Positions 17,754 through 26,771 of a DNA stretch of 64,000 nt are shown one piece after another. Each line of letters begins with the position of its first letter. Within the stretch, counting starts at the first letter, position 1. The DNA is from Sporosarcina limicola (GTDB lineage Bacteria > Bacillota > Bacilli > Bacillales_A > Planococcaceae). Position numbers and translations under genes: made by a program. Location of the stretch: contig NZ_JADBEL010000007.1 in the NCBI RefSeq assembly GCF_014873855.1, positions 1 to 64,000 of the forward strand, in the 5' to 3' direction. The notes below the pieces were generated by a model, which made no database searches, was not told where the DNA came from, and saw only the letters and a program-made list of their open reading frames with translations.

Positions 17754-18470
17754 TTGAAAAATGTCCTATTAGTGGATGACGAAAAAGTAATAAGAAAAGG
17801 AATAAAGAAGTTATTAGAGGATGTTATAACCGGTTATAAGGTGATGTGGGAAGCATCTAATGGTTGCGAAGCTCTTGAAATTGCAAATATAGAAGTACCT
17901 GATCTCGTGATTACGGACATCAGAATGCCAGAAATGAATGGTATTGATTTCATATCATACTTTAAAAAGAGGCACCCATTAGTATCAGTAATCGTAATCA
18001 GTGGTCATGATGACTTTATTTATGTAAGGGAGGCTTTGAAGTTAGGAGTGAAGGATTATTTATTAAAACCAATAAGTCGAAGTGATCTCGCAAGCATTCT
18101 CCAAAATATAAATAATGAGTATGCTAATAGTGACGATGTTATTAATCCAGGTGAGTCTATAAATATAAGTAAAATTAAAGATATTATTAGAAAGAATTTA
18201 GAAAAAGAGATAACGTTAAATTTTATTTCAAACACGCTAAATCTTCATCCAAATTATATTAGTCAACTATTTAAACGAAAGACAAATATAAAATTATCCG
18301 AGTACATAATGCAACAAAGAATAGATAAATCCAAAGAATTATTAACTCAAACTCAACTTAAAATATATGATATTGCGCATTTAGTTGGTTATGTGAATTC
18401 GAAACATTTTTCTGTAGTTTTTAAAAAAGTAGTTGGGAAGACTCCTTATCAATATAGACAAGGGATTTGA
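17754..18470 (+). CDS. Response regulator, YesN/AraC type
   Basis: 238-aa partner of the kinase. The receiver domain (1-120) has the acidic pair in LLVDDE, the phospho-acceptor Asp55 in VITDIRMPEM and Lys in DYLLKP. The C-terminal AraC HTH (about 145-238) has LNFISNTLNLHPNYISQLFKR and IYDIAHLVGYVNSKHFSVVFKK. The TTG at 17754 has AGGTGATAAGG upstream and gives the usual MKNVLLVDDE start; the GTG at 17745 overlaps the site. It should activate the importer operon starting at 18565. Confidence 0.9.
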   Translation: MKNVLLVDDEKVIRKGIKKLLEDVITGYKVMWEASNGCEALEIANIEVPDLVITDIRMPEMNGIDFISYFKKRHPLVSVIVISGHDDFIYVREALKLGVKDYLLKPISRSDLASILQNINNEYANSDDVINPGESINISKIKDIIRKNLEKEITLNFISNTLNLHPNYISQLFKRKTNIKLSEYIMQQRIDKSKELLTQTQLKIYDIAHLVGYVNSKHFSVVFKKVVGKTPYQYRQGI

Positions 18471-18564
18471 AATATCTTAATATTACAAACCATTTCTTAA
18501 TACTATCCAATTATAAAGTGCTTACATTATTAGTATTATTGTAATAAGAAAAGGGGGCAAGGCT

Positions 18565-19869
18565 ATGAAAAAGTATTCATTGATTTTTTTCAGTCTAGTA
18601 TTGATTTTTCTTGTAGCATGTAGTAATGATGATTTAAAAGGTAAGAGTAAAGATGATGGAACGACTAACAGTGATGATGAAAAAGAGGACGTTGAATTGA
18701 CATTTTCAATATGGGGAAATGATCAACACGCAGAAATGTATGAAGAAGTTCTAAAAGGATTTTATGATGAAAATCCAAACATTAAAGTAAAAATTGATCT
18801 TATCCCGTTTCCAGATTATCAGCAAAAGATGTCTGTACTTGCCGCTGGAAATGAATTACCAGACGTGGGTTGGGTTTCTGAAGCAATGGTCTCTCAATTT
18901 ATCAAGAATGATATTTTAAGTGATATTTCTGATTTTAGTAAGGACGACAACTTTGATATGAACGATTTTATTCCGTCGACTTTAGAATTATGGAAACATG
19001 ATGGAAAGCTATTAGGGTTACCGTTTTCTACACCACCTATGATTTTATATTATAACAAAAAAATGTTTGAAGAGGCTGGATTAGAAACACCGACAGAACT
19101 AGCTATGAAAGATGAATGGACGTGGGAACAATTTGAGGAAGCTGCTAAAGCATTATCGAGTGGTGAAGGAATCAATAGAACTTATGGGGCAAGGTTGTTT
19201 AGGGAATGGACTAACTTTGCAACGTTACCTTCTCATACAATTTCGTATGGTGGGTCAATCTTTTCTGATGATATGAAAGAGTTTACGTGGAATTCTTCGG
19301 AAGGGGTTAAGACTTTTGAAATGCTGAATCGTATGATGTTTGAGGATAAGTCACATGTACCACCAGGTGAGAATATTGAATATGAAGGTGGAAAAGTCGG
19401 AATGTACTCCGCCATGTATAGCTATATGACAAATGCAAGAGAGATTACTGACTTCGAATGGGATATTGCCCCATTGCCTAAAGGACCTAATGGAAGGGCA
19501 CCATTACTTGGGCAAGCGGGAATTGTTGCATTCGAGGGCAGTAAGCATCCGAAAGAGGCAAAAGAATTATTAAAATTTTTGGCAAGTAAAGTAGGTATCC
19601 AGGCGCAGTCTATGTTCTTCGTTCCGGCAAGAAAAAGTGTACTAGAATCGGATGAATTTATTACCGTCCCTAATAACCCATCAAGAGAATCTATTCAGTT
19701 GGCTATGATTGATCAGATGAATGATGGCTATACGTACCCATTACATGAAGACTGGACAAAGATTGAAAGTGAAATTATCAAAGGTATTGATAAGCTGTTT
19801 GCGCAAATGGAATCACCAACTGTAATACTTGAGCAAATGGAAAAAGATATAAAACCTTTATTAAAATAA
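18565..19869 (+). CDS. Extracellular sugar-binding lipoprotein (ABC importer 2)
   Basis: 434-aa CUT1-type solute-binding lipoprotein with lipobox FLVAC (Cys19) and an acidic linker. The mature domain opens with VELTFSIWGNDQHAEMYEEVL. The ATG follows AAAGGGGGC. It lies 94 bases after the response regulator. It is followed by a perfect 13-bp hairpin, an arrangement like that of the first importer. It shares only the general fold with the first binding protein, so the two probably take different sugars. Confidence 0.9.
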   Translation: MKKYSLIFFSLVLIFLVACSNDDLKGKSKDDGTTNSDDEKEDVELTFSIWGNDQHAEMYEEVLKGFYDENPNIKVKIDLIPFPDYQQKMSVLAAGNELPDVGWVSEAMVSQFIKNDILSDISDFSKDDNFDMNDFIPSTLELWKHDGKLLGLPFSTPPMILYYNKKMFEEAGLETPTELAMKDEWTWEQFEEAAKALSSGEGINRTYGARLFREWTNFATLPSHTISYGGSIFSDDMKEFTWNSSEGVKTFEMLNRMMFEDKSHVPPGENIEYEGGKVGMYSAMYSYMTNAREITDFEWDIAPLPKGPNGRAPLLGQAGIVAFEGSKHPKEAKELLKFLASKVGIQAQSMFFVPARKSVLESDEFITVPNNPSRESIQLAMIDQMNDGYTYPLHEDWTKIESEIIKGIDKLFAQMESPTVILEQMEKDIKPLLK

Positions 19870-19883
19870 GAAAAAGTTACAAG

Positions 19884-19919
19884 ATTAAAAGTAACGGTTT
19901 TTAATTCGTTACTTTTAAT
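19884..19919 (+). terminator. Intercistronic hairpin after the binding-protein gene
   Basis: ATTAAAAGTAACG (19884-19896) pairs perfectly with CGTTACTTTTAAT (19907-19919), a 13-bp stem with a 10-base loop. Without a U run it probably attenuates or stabilises rather than fully terminates. Confidence 0.65.
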
Positions 19920-19939
19920 TTCATAAGGGGATATTGAAA

Positions 19940-20620
19940 ATGGAAGCAATATTAAAAAAGATGTTATTTAGTGAGAAAATGTCTATAATCGCAAGCCTTC
20001 CGGAGAATCGTATGGATTTAGCGCAAGCTGCTATTGATGCGGGTGCAGATGGACTTAAATTTCATATTAATGTTTCACATCGGGCTAGTGGGAATAAATT
20101 CAAAGATGTAGAGTTTTATTTTGAAATGTTTGAAGAAGTAAGACGGAAATTTACCGGACCAATTGGTGCCGTCATAGGTGATGAAATTGAAAAGGTGCTT
20201 GGTGTAAAGACGAAACAGTTAAAGGATCTAGGCTTTAACTATTATTCATTATATGCAAAAGATATCGGGTCGAAACTACTACTTCAGAATGACTTGGAGT
20301 GTACAGTAGCAGTTAATGATAAGTTTTGTTACGAACGGGTACGAGTCATTGAGTCATTTAATATTCAGGCAGTTGAGCTGTCAATCGTGAAAAAAGAGGA
20401 TTATGGAAGAACATTAAACTTTGAAGACTTAATTTCTTATAAAAGTTATCGAGATAATACGAAGCTACCACTTATTGTACCTTCTCAAAAAAATCTTGTG
20501 CCGGATGATTTATTGATGCTTCAAGAAATAGGCATCAATGCAGTTATGCTGGGAGCAGTAACAATTGGTAGTACAGTAGAATCTATTTTTGAAACGATTT
20601 CACGATTTACAAAAAAATAG
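19940..20620 (+). CDS. Uncharacterised TIM-barrel protein of the sugar operon
   Basis: 226 aa. The pattern is that of a small phosphate-binding (beta/alpha)8 barrel: AQAAIDAGADGLKFHINVSH near the start, GPIGAVIGDEIE in the middle, and LQEIGINAVMLGAVTIGST near the C-terminus, where NanE and ThiG/PdxJ-like barrels hold a phosphate. I cannot assign it to a known family. The ATG at 19940 has AAGGGGA 8 bases upstream. It lies between the binding protein and permease genes, an odd place for an enzyme unless it acts on the imported sugar. A NanE-like epimerase is one possibility and is not proven. Confidence 0.7.
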   Translation: MEAILKKMLFSEKMSIIASLPENRMDLAQAAIDAGADGLKFHINVSHRASGNKFKDVEFYFEMFEEVRRKFTGPIGAVIGDEIEKVLGVKTKQLKDLGFNYYSLYAKDIGSKLLLQNDLECTVAVNDKFCYERVRVIESFNIQAVELSIVKKEDYGRTLNFEDLISYKSYRDNTKLPLIVPSQKNLVPDDLLMLQEIGINAVMLGAVTIGSTVESIFETISRFTKK

Positions 20621-20644
20621 AATGATTATTGAGGGTGAGATAAA

Positions 20645-21553
20645 ATGCTTAGACACCTCACTAAAGGAAAAAAACTTGGTTCAAAATGGAGTGACAATAT
20701 AGCAGGTTGGTTATTTGTCTCGCCTATGTTAATAGGATTTACACTATTTATGTTCGGTCCTTTGCTATATGCTTTTTTTATAAGTTTGAATGATTGGCCA
20801 CTACTAGGAGACGAAACCTTTATAGGAATAAAAAACTACGAAACCTTGGCTCATGATCCTATATTTATAAAATCCTTAGTTAACACATTATTATTTAGTT
20901 TAGGTTTAGTCCCTTTCAATATAATATTAGCAATCTTTTTAGCATCATTGTTAAAAAATAAATTCTTCGGGATTGGCTTATTCAGAACCGCTATATTTGT
21001 ACCAGTAGTGACGTCATTAATTGTATGGTCAATTGTTTGGAAGTATTTATTGGCCACTGAATTAGGATTTATAAATCAAATGTTAGCTTTGATTGGCATA
21101 GAAGGACCTTCATGGCTTTTAAGTATACCAACTGCCTTACCAGTAGTTATTTTTGTGAGTGTCCTTAAAAATGTTGGATTAAACATGATTTTATTTCTAA
21201 CTGCGATGCAACAAGTTCCAGCAGAATTATATGAAGCTTCTGAGCTTGATGGTGCATCTAATTTCAGGAAATTTAGAAGCGTAACATTGCCATTAATTAC
21301 ACCAACAGTATTTTTAACTATGATTATTACTACAATCGGTGCTATGAAGGTTTTTGGTCAAATCTACGTTATGACCCGTGGAGGGCCAGTAGATAGCACG
21401 AAGGTTCTAGTGTACTACATTTGGGAAACTGCCTTTAAACATTTCGATATGGGCTATGCTTCAGCGTTAGCATTTGTATTGTTTTTTATCTTATTAGCAT
21501 TTACTATTCTATCTTGGATTGTTAGAAAGAGGTGGGTTTTCTATGAGGAATAA
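20645..21553 (+). CDS. Carbohydrate ABC permease, MalF type
   Basis: 302-aa six-span permease of importer 2. The EAA loop is EASELDGASNFRKFRSVTLPLITP (about residues 201-224) and the usual GGPVDSTKVLVYYIWETAF motif follows. The ATG is preceded by GAGGGTGAG. Its last 11 bases overlap the next permease gene, indicating translational coupling. Confidence 0.9.
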   Translation: MLRHLTKGKKLGSKWSDNIAGWLFVSPMLIGFTLFMFGPLLYAFFISLNDWPLLGDETFIGIKNYETLAHDPIFIKSLVNTLLFSLGLVPFNIILAIFLASLLKNKFFGIGLFRTAIFVPVVTSLIVWSIVWKYLLATELGFINQMLALIGIEGPSWLLSIPTALPVVIFVSVLKNVGLNMILFLTAMQQVPAELYEASELDGASNFRKFRSVTLPLITPTVFLTMIITTIGAMKVFGQIYVMTRGGPVDSTKVLVYYIWETAFKHFDMGYASALAFVLFFILLAFTILSWIVRKRWVFYEE

Positions 21554-22361
21554 AGGAAGTAATCTATTTAAGTATATTATACTTTTAATAATAACATCGT
21601 TAATGATCGGTCCTTTGTTATGGATGATTTCTACCTCTTTAAAGGAACCCGCCAAAACTTTCACACAATTTTTTCCTAATCCGATAAGATGGGCAAACTA
21701 TGCTGAAGTATTAGGGAATTCGACGTTTTTGAAGCAGTATTGGAATAGTATTTATATCTCTATATTAGTAACGTTATTGGTTTTGTTGTTCTCTTCAATG
21801 GCTGGGTATGCTTTTGCTAGAATAAAATTTATTGGTAGGAATGTTATTTTTCTATTGTTATTAAGCGTAATGATGATTCCAGCAGAAGTGACTATTATTC
21901 CATTATTTTTATTCATGCGAGAACTTGGACTTATTAACACTCATCTTCCATTAATTTTACTGCCTACATTTGGTGCTTCGGGTGCATTTGGTGTCTTTTT
22001 AATGCGACAGTTTTTTATAATGATACCAAAAGAATTAGAAGAAGCAGCGATAATGGATGGTTGTTCAAAGTTTAAGGTTTATTGGAGAATTATGTTGCCA
22101 TTATCTGTTCCAGCTCTATCAACATTGACTATATTTACATTTTTGGCAAATTGGGATGAGTTTTTGTATCCGCTGATATTTATTAATTCACGAGAGCTCA
22201 TGACATTACCTATTGGATTATCACTATTTACTGATGAAACAGGTACAGCATGGCACCACTTAATGAGCGCAACAACACTAGCTACAATACCATTATTGAT
22301 AATATTTTTCTTTGCTCAAAAGAAATTTATAGAAGGAATGACAGCAGGGAGCATTAAGTGA
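21543..22361 (+). CDS. Carbohydrate ABC permease, MalG type
   Basis: 272-aa permease. The EAA loop is EEAAIMDGCSKFKVYWRIMLPLSVP and the C-terminus IEGMTAGSIK is the usual MalG ending. The ATG at 21543 follows AGAGGTGGG inside the end of the preceding gene. Its stop overlaps the GTG of the glycosidase-like gene in GTGA, so the two are coupled. As with importer 1 there is no ATPase gene in the window. Confidence 0.9.
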   Translation: MRNKGSNLFKYIILLIITSLMIGPLLWMISTSLKEPAKTFTQFFPNPIRWANYAEVLGNSTFLKQYWNSIYISILVTLLVLLFSSMAGYAFARIKFIGRNVIFLLLLSVMMIPAEVTIIPLFLFMRELGLINTHLPLILLPTFGASGAFGVFLMRQFFIMIPKELEEAAIMDGCSKFKVYWRIMLPLSVPALSTLTIFTFLANWDEFLYPLIFINSRELMTLPIGLSLFTDETGTAWHHLMSATTLATIPLLIIFFFAQKKFIEGMTAGSIK

Positions 22362-24106
22362 ATTCAAAAGTCAATAGGGGCAATAATTATTTCTTGAGAA
22401 AGGTGCTGATCATAATAAATAAAATCATTTATTGGGATAATCACGAAACAATTTTGTTCGCTGTTGAAGAGTTGAGAAGGTTAATGAGAGAGGCGGGGGA
22501 CGAAAGTACAATTGGTGGTCAAGCTTCATTTACTAAGCCCGATGAAAATAGTAACAGAATCATTTTACTAACAACAAATGACTATCATTCTTTGATGGAT
22601 ATGAAAAAAACAATCACAGTGAATGATGATGGTTTTGCATTGCTTAAATCAGAAAATGATATGTGGATTATCGGAAATGAACCCCGTTCGATTCTTTATG
22701 GCGTTTATATGTATTGTAAAAATCAATTTGGCTACCAGTGGATTGATCTGGACAAAGAGATAATCGTTAACTCTCATTCACCAACGATAGAAGAACGATA
22801 TATTCATGAGCCTATGTTTGCAAGGCGCGGAAATATTATTGAAACAATTAATGATCCAAACTATATCAATTCACTCATTGATTGGGGAGTTAAAAATGGT
22901 CAAAATGAATATTTTTTCACGTTTTTCCTATGGGATGAAATTAAATCGTACGTGACGCCTGCACTACGAAAACGGGATGTTCATGTAACTTTAGGGGGGC
23001 ATAGTTTAAGTTACTTGCTAAAAGAGATACAGAAAGACACGAGTGGGGACATTCTTAAGCAAGACGAGAAACTAAAGTTTTTTGCTGAAAATACATATCT
23101 TCAGGATAAAGTCATTCATAAAGTAGTCGCTATCTGTTTGGAGAACAAGGTGATTACTAGAATCTCGTTGTGGCCTGAAGATATCGGAATTGATGAGAAG
23201 AACGCGAGTGGATTTTTACCGACATATATTCGATTTACTGAAAAACTGAAAGATGCACTTGATAAGGAAAATTTACACGTAGAGGTAGAATATATTGTGT
23301 ACAATGCTGGTTTGTCTTGGAACATGTTAGAAAGGGAAGATCAAACAGAAGCATCTGATAAAGTCGATGCATTATATGCCTATTGGGGAAGGGATTATTC
23401 AACTGCTATTGATTCAAGTGATTCTAGGCAAGCGAGAGCCTATCAAACATTACAGGATTGGAATGAGCAAACAAAAAAAGGTGAAAAATCGTTAACAGTT
23501 CTTGAGTACTATAGTGATCATTTCATGTTAACGGAGCTATTCCCACCACTTCTTACGAGAATTCAACAGGATTTATATGATTATAAACAATTGAATATAA
23601 ACGGTGTTTTAAATTTAATTGTCCCAATACATCAAAAACAACAAGGCTCAGAGATAGGGGTCAACTATCCTTGGAAATGGATCCACCATTATAATAATTA
23701 TGTATACTCAAGGATTGCTTGGGGTGAAAAATATGAGGTGATTGTCGAAGACTATTTCACTATTTTTAATGAGGATAAAGCAGCATTTCGCGAGATGATT
23801 GACGAATTAGAAAAACTTGTTTCACAACATACGAAATGGAATGCCCCACTATTTCCTGCCAGAGTAGTTGATCCGGAAAAAGTTCATAAGCCGATGAATC
23901 AATTAATGATTCCATCCTATTTACGCGAAGTGTATGACCATTTATCGAAGTGGGATATGACGGAGACCAAAACATTGTTAGCAATTCAGACACAGGATAA
24001 TTTTAAATCATTTACAACAAAAGAAATGATGTTGATTTATTTTTATTATCTTAAAAAAGGAACTGAAATTTATTCGGAAGCATGGGCATTAAAAGGTGAA
24101 CAATAA
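22358..24106 (+). CDS. Glycoside hydrolase-like protein (GH67 N-domain/DUF4838-like)
   Basis: 582-aa cytoplasmic protein without a signal peptide. Residues about 25-130 look like the alpha/beta domain that precedes the barrel in GH67, GH20 and DUF4838 proteins: TILFAVEELRRLMREAG, then IIGNEPRSILYGVYMYCKNQFGYQWID. The large remainder fits a TIM barrel plus helical end, with aromatic and acidic segments such as ARRGNIIETI and RISLWPEDIGID. The catalytic residues cannot be named. Its location after importer 2 and its lack of a signal suggest it acts on imported oligosaccharide. Confidence 0.6.
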   Translation: MNSKVNRGNNYFLRKVLIIINKIIYWDNHETILFAVEELRRLMREAGDESTIGGQASFTKPDENSNRIILLTTNDYHSLMDMKKTITVNDDGFALLKSENDMWIIGNEPRSILYGVYMYCKNQFGYQWIDLDKEIIVNSHSPTIEERYIHEPMFARRGNIIETINDPNYINSLIDWGVKNGQNEYFFTFFLWDEIKSYVTPALRKRDVHVTLGGHSLSYLLKEIQKDTSGDILKQDEKLKFFAENTYLQDKVIHKVVAICLENKVITRISLWPEDIGIDEKNASGFLPTYIRFTEKLKDALDKENLHVEVEYIVYNAGLSWNMLEREDQTEASDKVDALYAYWGRDYSTAIDSSDSRQARAYQTLQDWNEQTKKGEKSLTVLEYYSDHFMLTELFPPLLTRIQQDLYDYKQLNINGVLNLIVPIHQKQQGSEIGVNYPWKWIHHYNNYVYSRIAWGEKYEVIVEDYFTIFNEDKAAFREMIDELEKLVSQHTKWNAPLFPARVVDPEKVHKPMNQLMIPSYLREVYDHLSKWDMTETKTLLAIQTQDNFKSFTTKEMMLIYFYYLKKGTEIYSEAWALKGEQ

Positions 24107-24135
24107 TTCAAACAGGATATACGGAGGTTTTACTA

Positions 24136-25731
24136 ATGGATTTTAGTAATCTGCATTATTATGTGCCGGTAGAAAAAGTTGGCAAACCGACGATAATTGA
24201 AAAAAATCTAATTATATACGGAGGTACACCTGCCGGTATAACGGCAGCTATTCAAGCAACAAGAATGGGCATCACTGTCGCAATCGTTGAGTTTAGCAAA
24301 AATATTGGTGGGATGACCGCGAGTGGATTAGGAGCTACAGATCTTGGAGCGGAAGATGCAGTTGGTGGTCTTTCGAAAGAATTTTATCAAGAAATTGCGA
24401 AGTACTACCGAAAAGAGAAACAATGGAAATTTGAACCACAAGCAGCTCAGTATGTGTTTGATAAATGGATAAAAGACTATGATATTCCGGTTTATTTGAA
24501 CCAGCATTTAGAAGAAGTTATCAAAGAAAATGGAGAAATAATTGAAATTATAATGGGAAATGAGAATCGATATAAAGGTAAAGTCTTTATGGATTGTAGT
24601 TATGAAGGTGATTTATTAGCTAAATCAGCTGTTACTTTTTTTGTTGGACGGGAGTCGAATGCAACATATAAGGAAATTTACAATGGCATCCAGTTTGGTG
24701 CGCCTCATCATAAATTTGAAAAATGGATTGATCCTTATGTTGTTGAAGGTGATCCTAAAAGTGGTATCTTGCCGGGGATTACAAAGGATGATTCTAAACA
24801 ATTAGGCTATCAAGGGCAAGGAGATCACCGGATTCAAGCGTATAATTTCCGGATTTGTTTGACGAAGGATAAGGGAAATCGTATTCCGTTTCCTATGCCA
24901 CCACGTTATGAAGCAGATCGATACCAGCTTCTACTTCGCTATATTCAAGCAGGAGTTTGGGATGCGATGAACCTTCACACAATGTTGCCGAACGGAAAAT
25001 CCGATTTAAATAATTATGGTGCGGTATCGACGGATAACCTTGGGATGAATTACGACTGGCCGGAAGGTAGTTATCAAAGGCGCGAGGAAATTTTTCAAGA
25101 TCATCTGAATTATGATCTGGGAATGTTGTACTTTTTAGCAAATGATTTACGTGTACCAGTGGCTATACGTGAGGAAGTAGCTACCTGGGGGTTACCGAAA
25201 GATGAGTTTGAAAAAACGGGGCACTGGCCACATCAGTTGTATATCCGTGAAGGAAGAAGAATGATTTCTGATTATGTCATGACAGATCATAATTGTCTAA
25301 AACAGGAATTTGTCGATGACCCAATTGGTTTGGCGTCATTCCATATGGATTCACATAACTGTCGACGCGTCGTGATTGATGGTAGGTGTGTGAATGAGGG
25401 AGATGTTCAGGTTCCAATAGCTCCTTATGAGATTTCGTATCGTTCCATTCGCCCAAAATCTGTGGAATGTACAAATCTACTTGTCCCCGTTTGCTTATCT
25501 AGTTCGCATATCGCTTATGGTTCGATTCGAATGGAGCCGGTATTTATGATTCTAGGGCAGACGGCGGGAACTGCGGCAGCCCTCGCCTATAAACATAAAA
25601 TAGCTGTTCAAAATGTAGATTACGAAGAATTAAAACAGGAACTTCTAAAGGCAAATCAAGTTGTCGAATGGGGCGACGATAGGGTAGACAATCCGATTAA
25701 ACGAATGGAAGAAACATTCGGTAGAGTATGA
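24136..25731 (+). CDS. FAD-dependent oxidoreductase (FAD_oxidored family)
   Basis: 531-aa flavoprotein. The dinucleotide motif YGGTPAGITAAIQATRMG is at residues about 31-48, followed by VEFSKNIGGMTASGLGATD. The C-terminal GQTAGTAAALA closes the FAD site. This is the family annotated as FAD-dependent oxidoreductase or xanthan-lyase-like, common in polysaccharide-use loci. The exact substrate is generally unknown, though oxidation of a sugar hydroxyl is the usual proposal. The ATG follows ACGGAGG. It sits 29 bases after the glycosidase-like gene. Confidence 0.85.
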   Translation: MDFSNLHYYVPVEKVGKPTIIEKNLIIYGGTPAGITAAIQATRMGITVAIVEFSKNIGGMTASGLGATDLGAEDAVGGLSKEFYQEIAKYYRKEKQWKFEPQAAQYVFDKWIKDYDIPVYLNQHLEEVIKENGEIIEIIMGNENRYKGKVFMDCSYEGDLLAKSAVTFFVGRESNATYKEIYNGIQFGAPHHKFEKWIDPYVVEGDPKSGILPGITKDDSKQLGYQGQGDHRIQAYNFRICLTKDKGNRIPFPMPPRYEADRYQLLLRYIQAGVWDAMNLHTMLPNGKSDLNNYGAVSTDNLGMNYDWPEGSYQRREEIFQDHLNYDLGMLYFLANDLRVPVAIREEVATWGLPKDEFEKTGHWPHQLYIREGRRMISDYVMTDHNCLKQEFVDDPIGLASFHMDSHNCRRVVIDGRCVNEGDVQVPIAPYEISYRSIRPKSVECTNLLVPVCLSSSHIAYGSIRMEPVFMILGQTAGTAAALAYKHKIAVQNVDYEELKQELLKANQVVEWGDDRVDNPIKRMEETFGRV

Positions 25732-25770
25732 AATACAACAAAAAACGACTAAATTAGTGGAGGGGTTAAG

Positions 25771-26721
25771 GTGAAAATGATCTCTTGGAATCGTAATCGA
25801 TTGGAGGAGCTAGTAGAGTTATGGAATAAAGAATTAGCCATTGATTTTCCGATGCGTGAAGAGTTGTTTGTCCAAAATAGTTTTGATGATGTGAACGTCT
25901 CTTATGACAGTTCTTATATCGCAGTAGACGATGAAGACCGTGTAATCGGATTCGTAGTCGCCAAACGATGGCAAGAAGAAATAGATGTGAAAATGGATCC
26001 TAAGAGGGGCTGGATTCAAGTGCTTTTAGTAGACAGTGCTTATCGTGGAAAAGGCATTGGTACAATTCTACTCGAACGCGTAGAAGCAGATTTAAAGGGA
26101 ATTGGTGTTGAAGAGATGCAATTAGGTGGAGACCCCTTTCACTATTTCTCAGGCATACCAGTTCAATATAAGGAAGCACAAAAGTGGGCAGAAAAACAGG
26201 GTTACAATAAAAGAATAGACACCTATGATTTGATTAATCATCTGGATAAAACATACGACTTACCTACTAATACCTCAGTCACATTTTCAATTCTAAAAAA
26301 AGATGAAGAAGTAGAATTGATTTTATTTTTGGAAAGATGTTTTCCTGGAAGATGGGTGTATGAAGCAATTAAGTATTTTGAAATGAATGGGGATGGCCGG
26401 GAATTTGTCATCATCAAAAAGGTGGATCGAATTATCGGATTTTGTAGAATTAATGATGCGGACTCACCGTCGATTGCTCAAAATGTTTATTGGAGCCCCC
26501 TTTTCGAACAACAAGTCGGAGGAATCGGGCCATTGGGAATTGATGCAAATGAACAGAAGCAAGGCTATGGATTAGCGATTGTTCTAGTTGCGATGGCTTA
26601 TTTACAAGAACGAAACATCGAAACAATTATTATTGATTGGACAATCTTAGTGGAGTTTTATGAAAAACTCGACTTTAAACCATGGAAAACATATGGAATT
26701 TATTTAAAAGATTTAAAGTGA
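25771..26721 (+). CDS. Tandem GNAT N-acetyltransferase
   Basis: 316-aa protein with two GNAT folds. The first (about 1-150) has a full acetyl-CoA loop, RGKGIGTILLERVE. The second (about 165-316) has GIDANEQKQGYGLAIVLVAMAYL. The GTG at 25771 follows GGAGGGG at 5 bases. Embedded between an FAD oxidoreductase and a ROK kinase, it could acetylate an amino sugar or its oligosaccharide in the cytoplasm. That role is inferred from position only. Confidence 0.8.
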   Translation: MKMISWNRNRLEELVELWNKELAIDFPMREELFVQNSFDDVNVSYDSSYIAVDDEDRVIGFVVAKRWQEEIDVKMDPKRGWIQVLLVDSAYRGKGIGTILLERVEADLKGIGVEEMQLGGDPFHYFSGIPVQYKEAQKWAEKQGYNKRIDTYDLINHLDKTYDLPTNTSVTFSILKKDEEVELILFLERCFPGRWVYEAIKYFEMNGDGREFVIIKKVDRIIGFCRINDADSPSIAQNVYWSPLFEQQVGGIGPLGIDANEQKQGYGLAIVLVAMAYLQERNIETIIIDWTILVEFYEKLDFKPWKTYGIYLKDLK

Positions 26722-26771
26722 AGGTTTTAAAGAAAGATTATTAGATAGTCTGAATCGGAGGTGGAGTGTAA

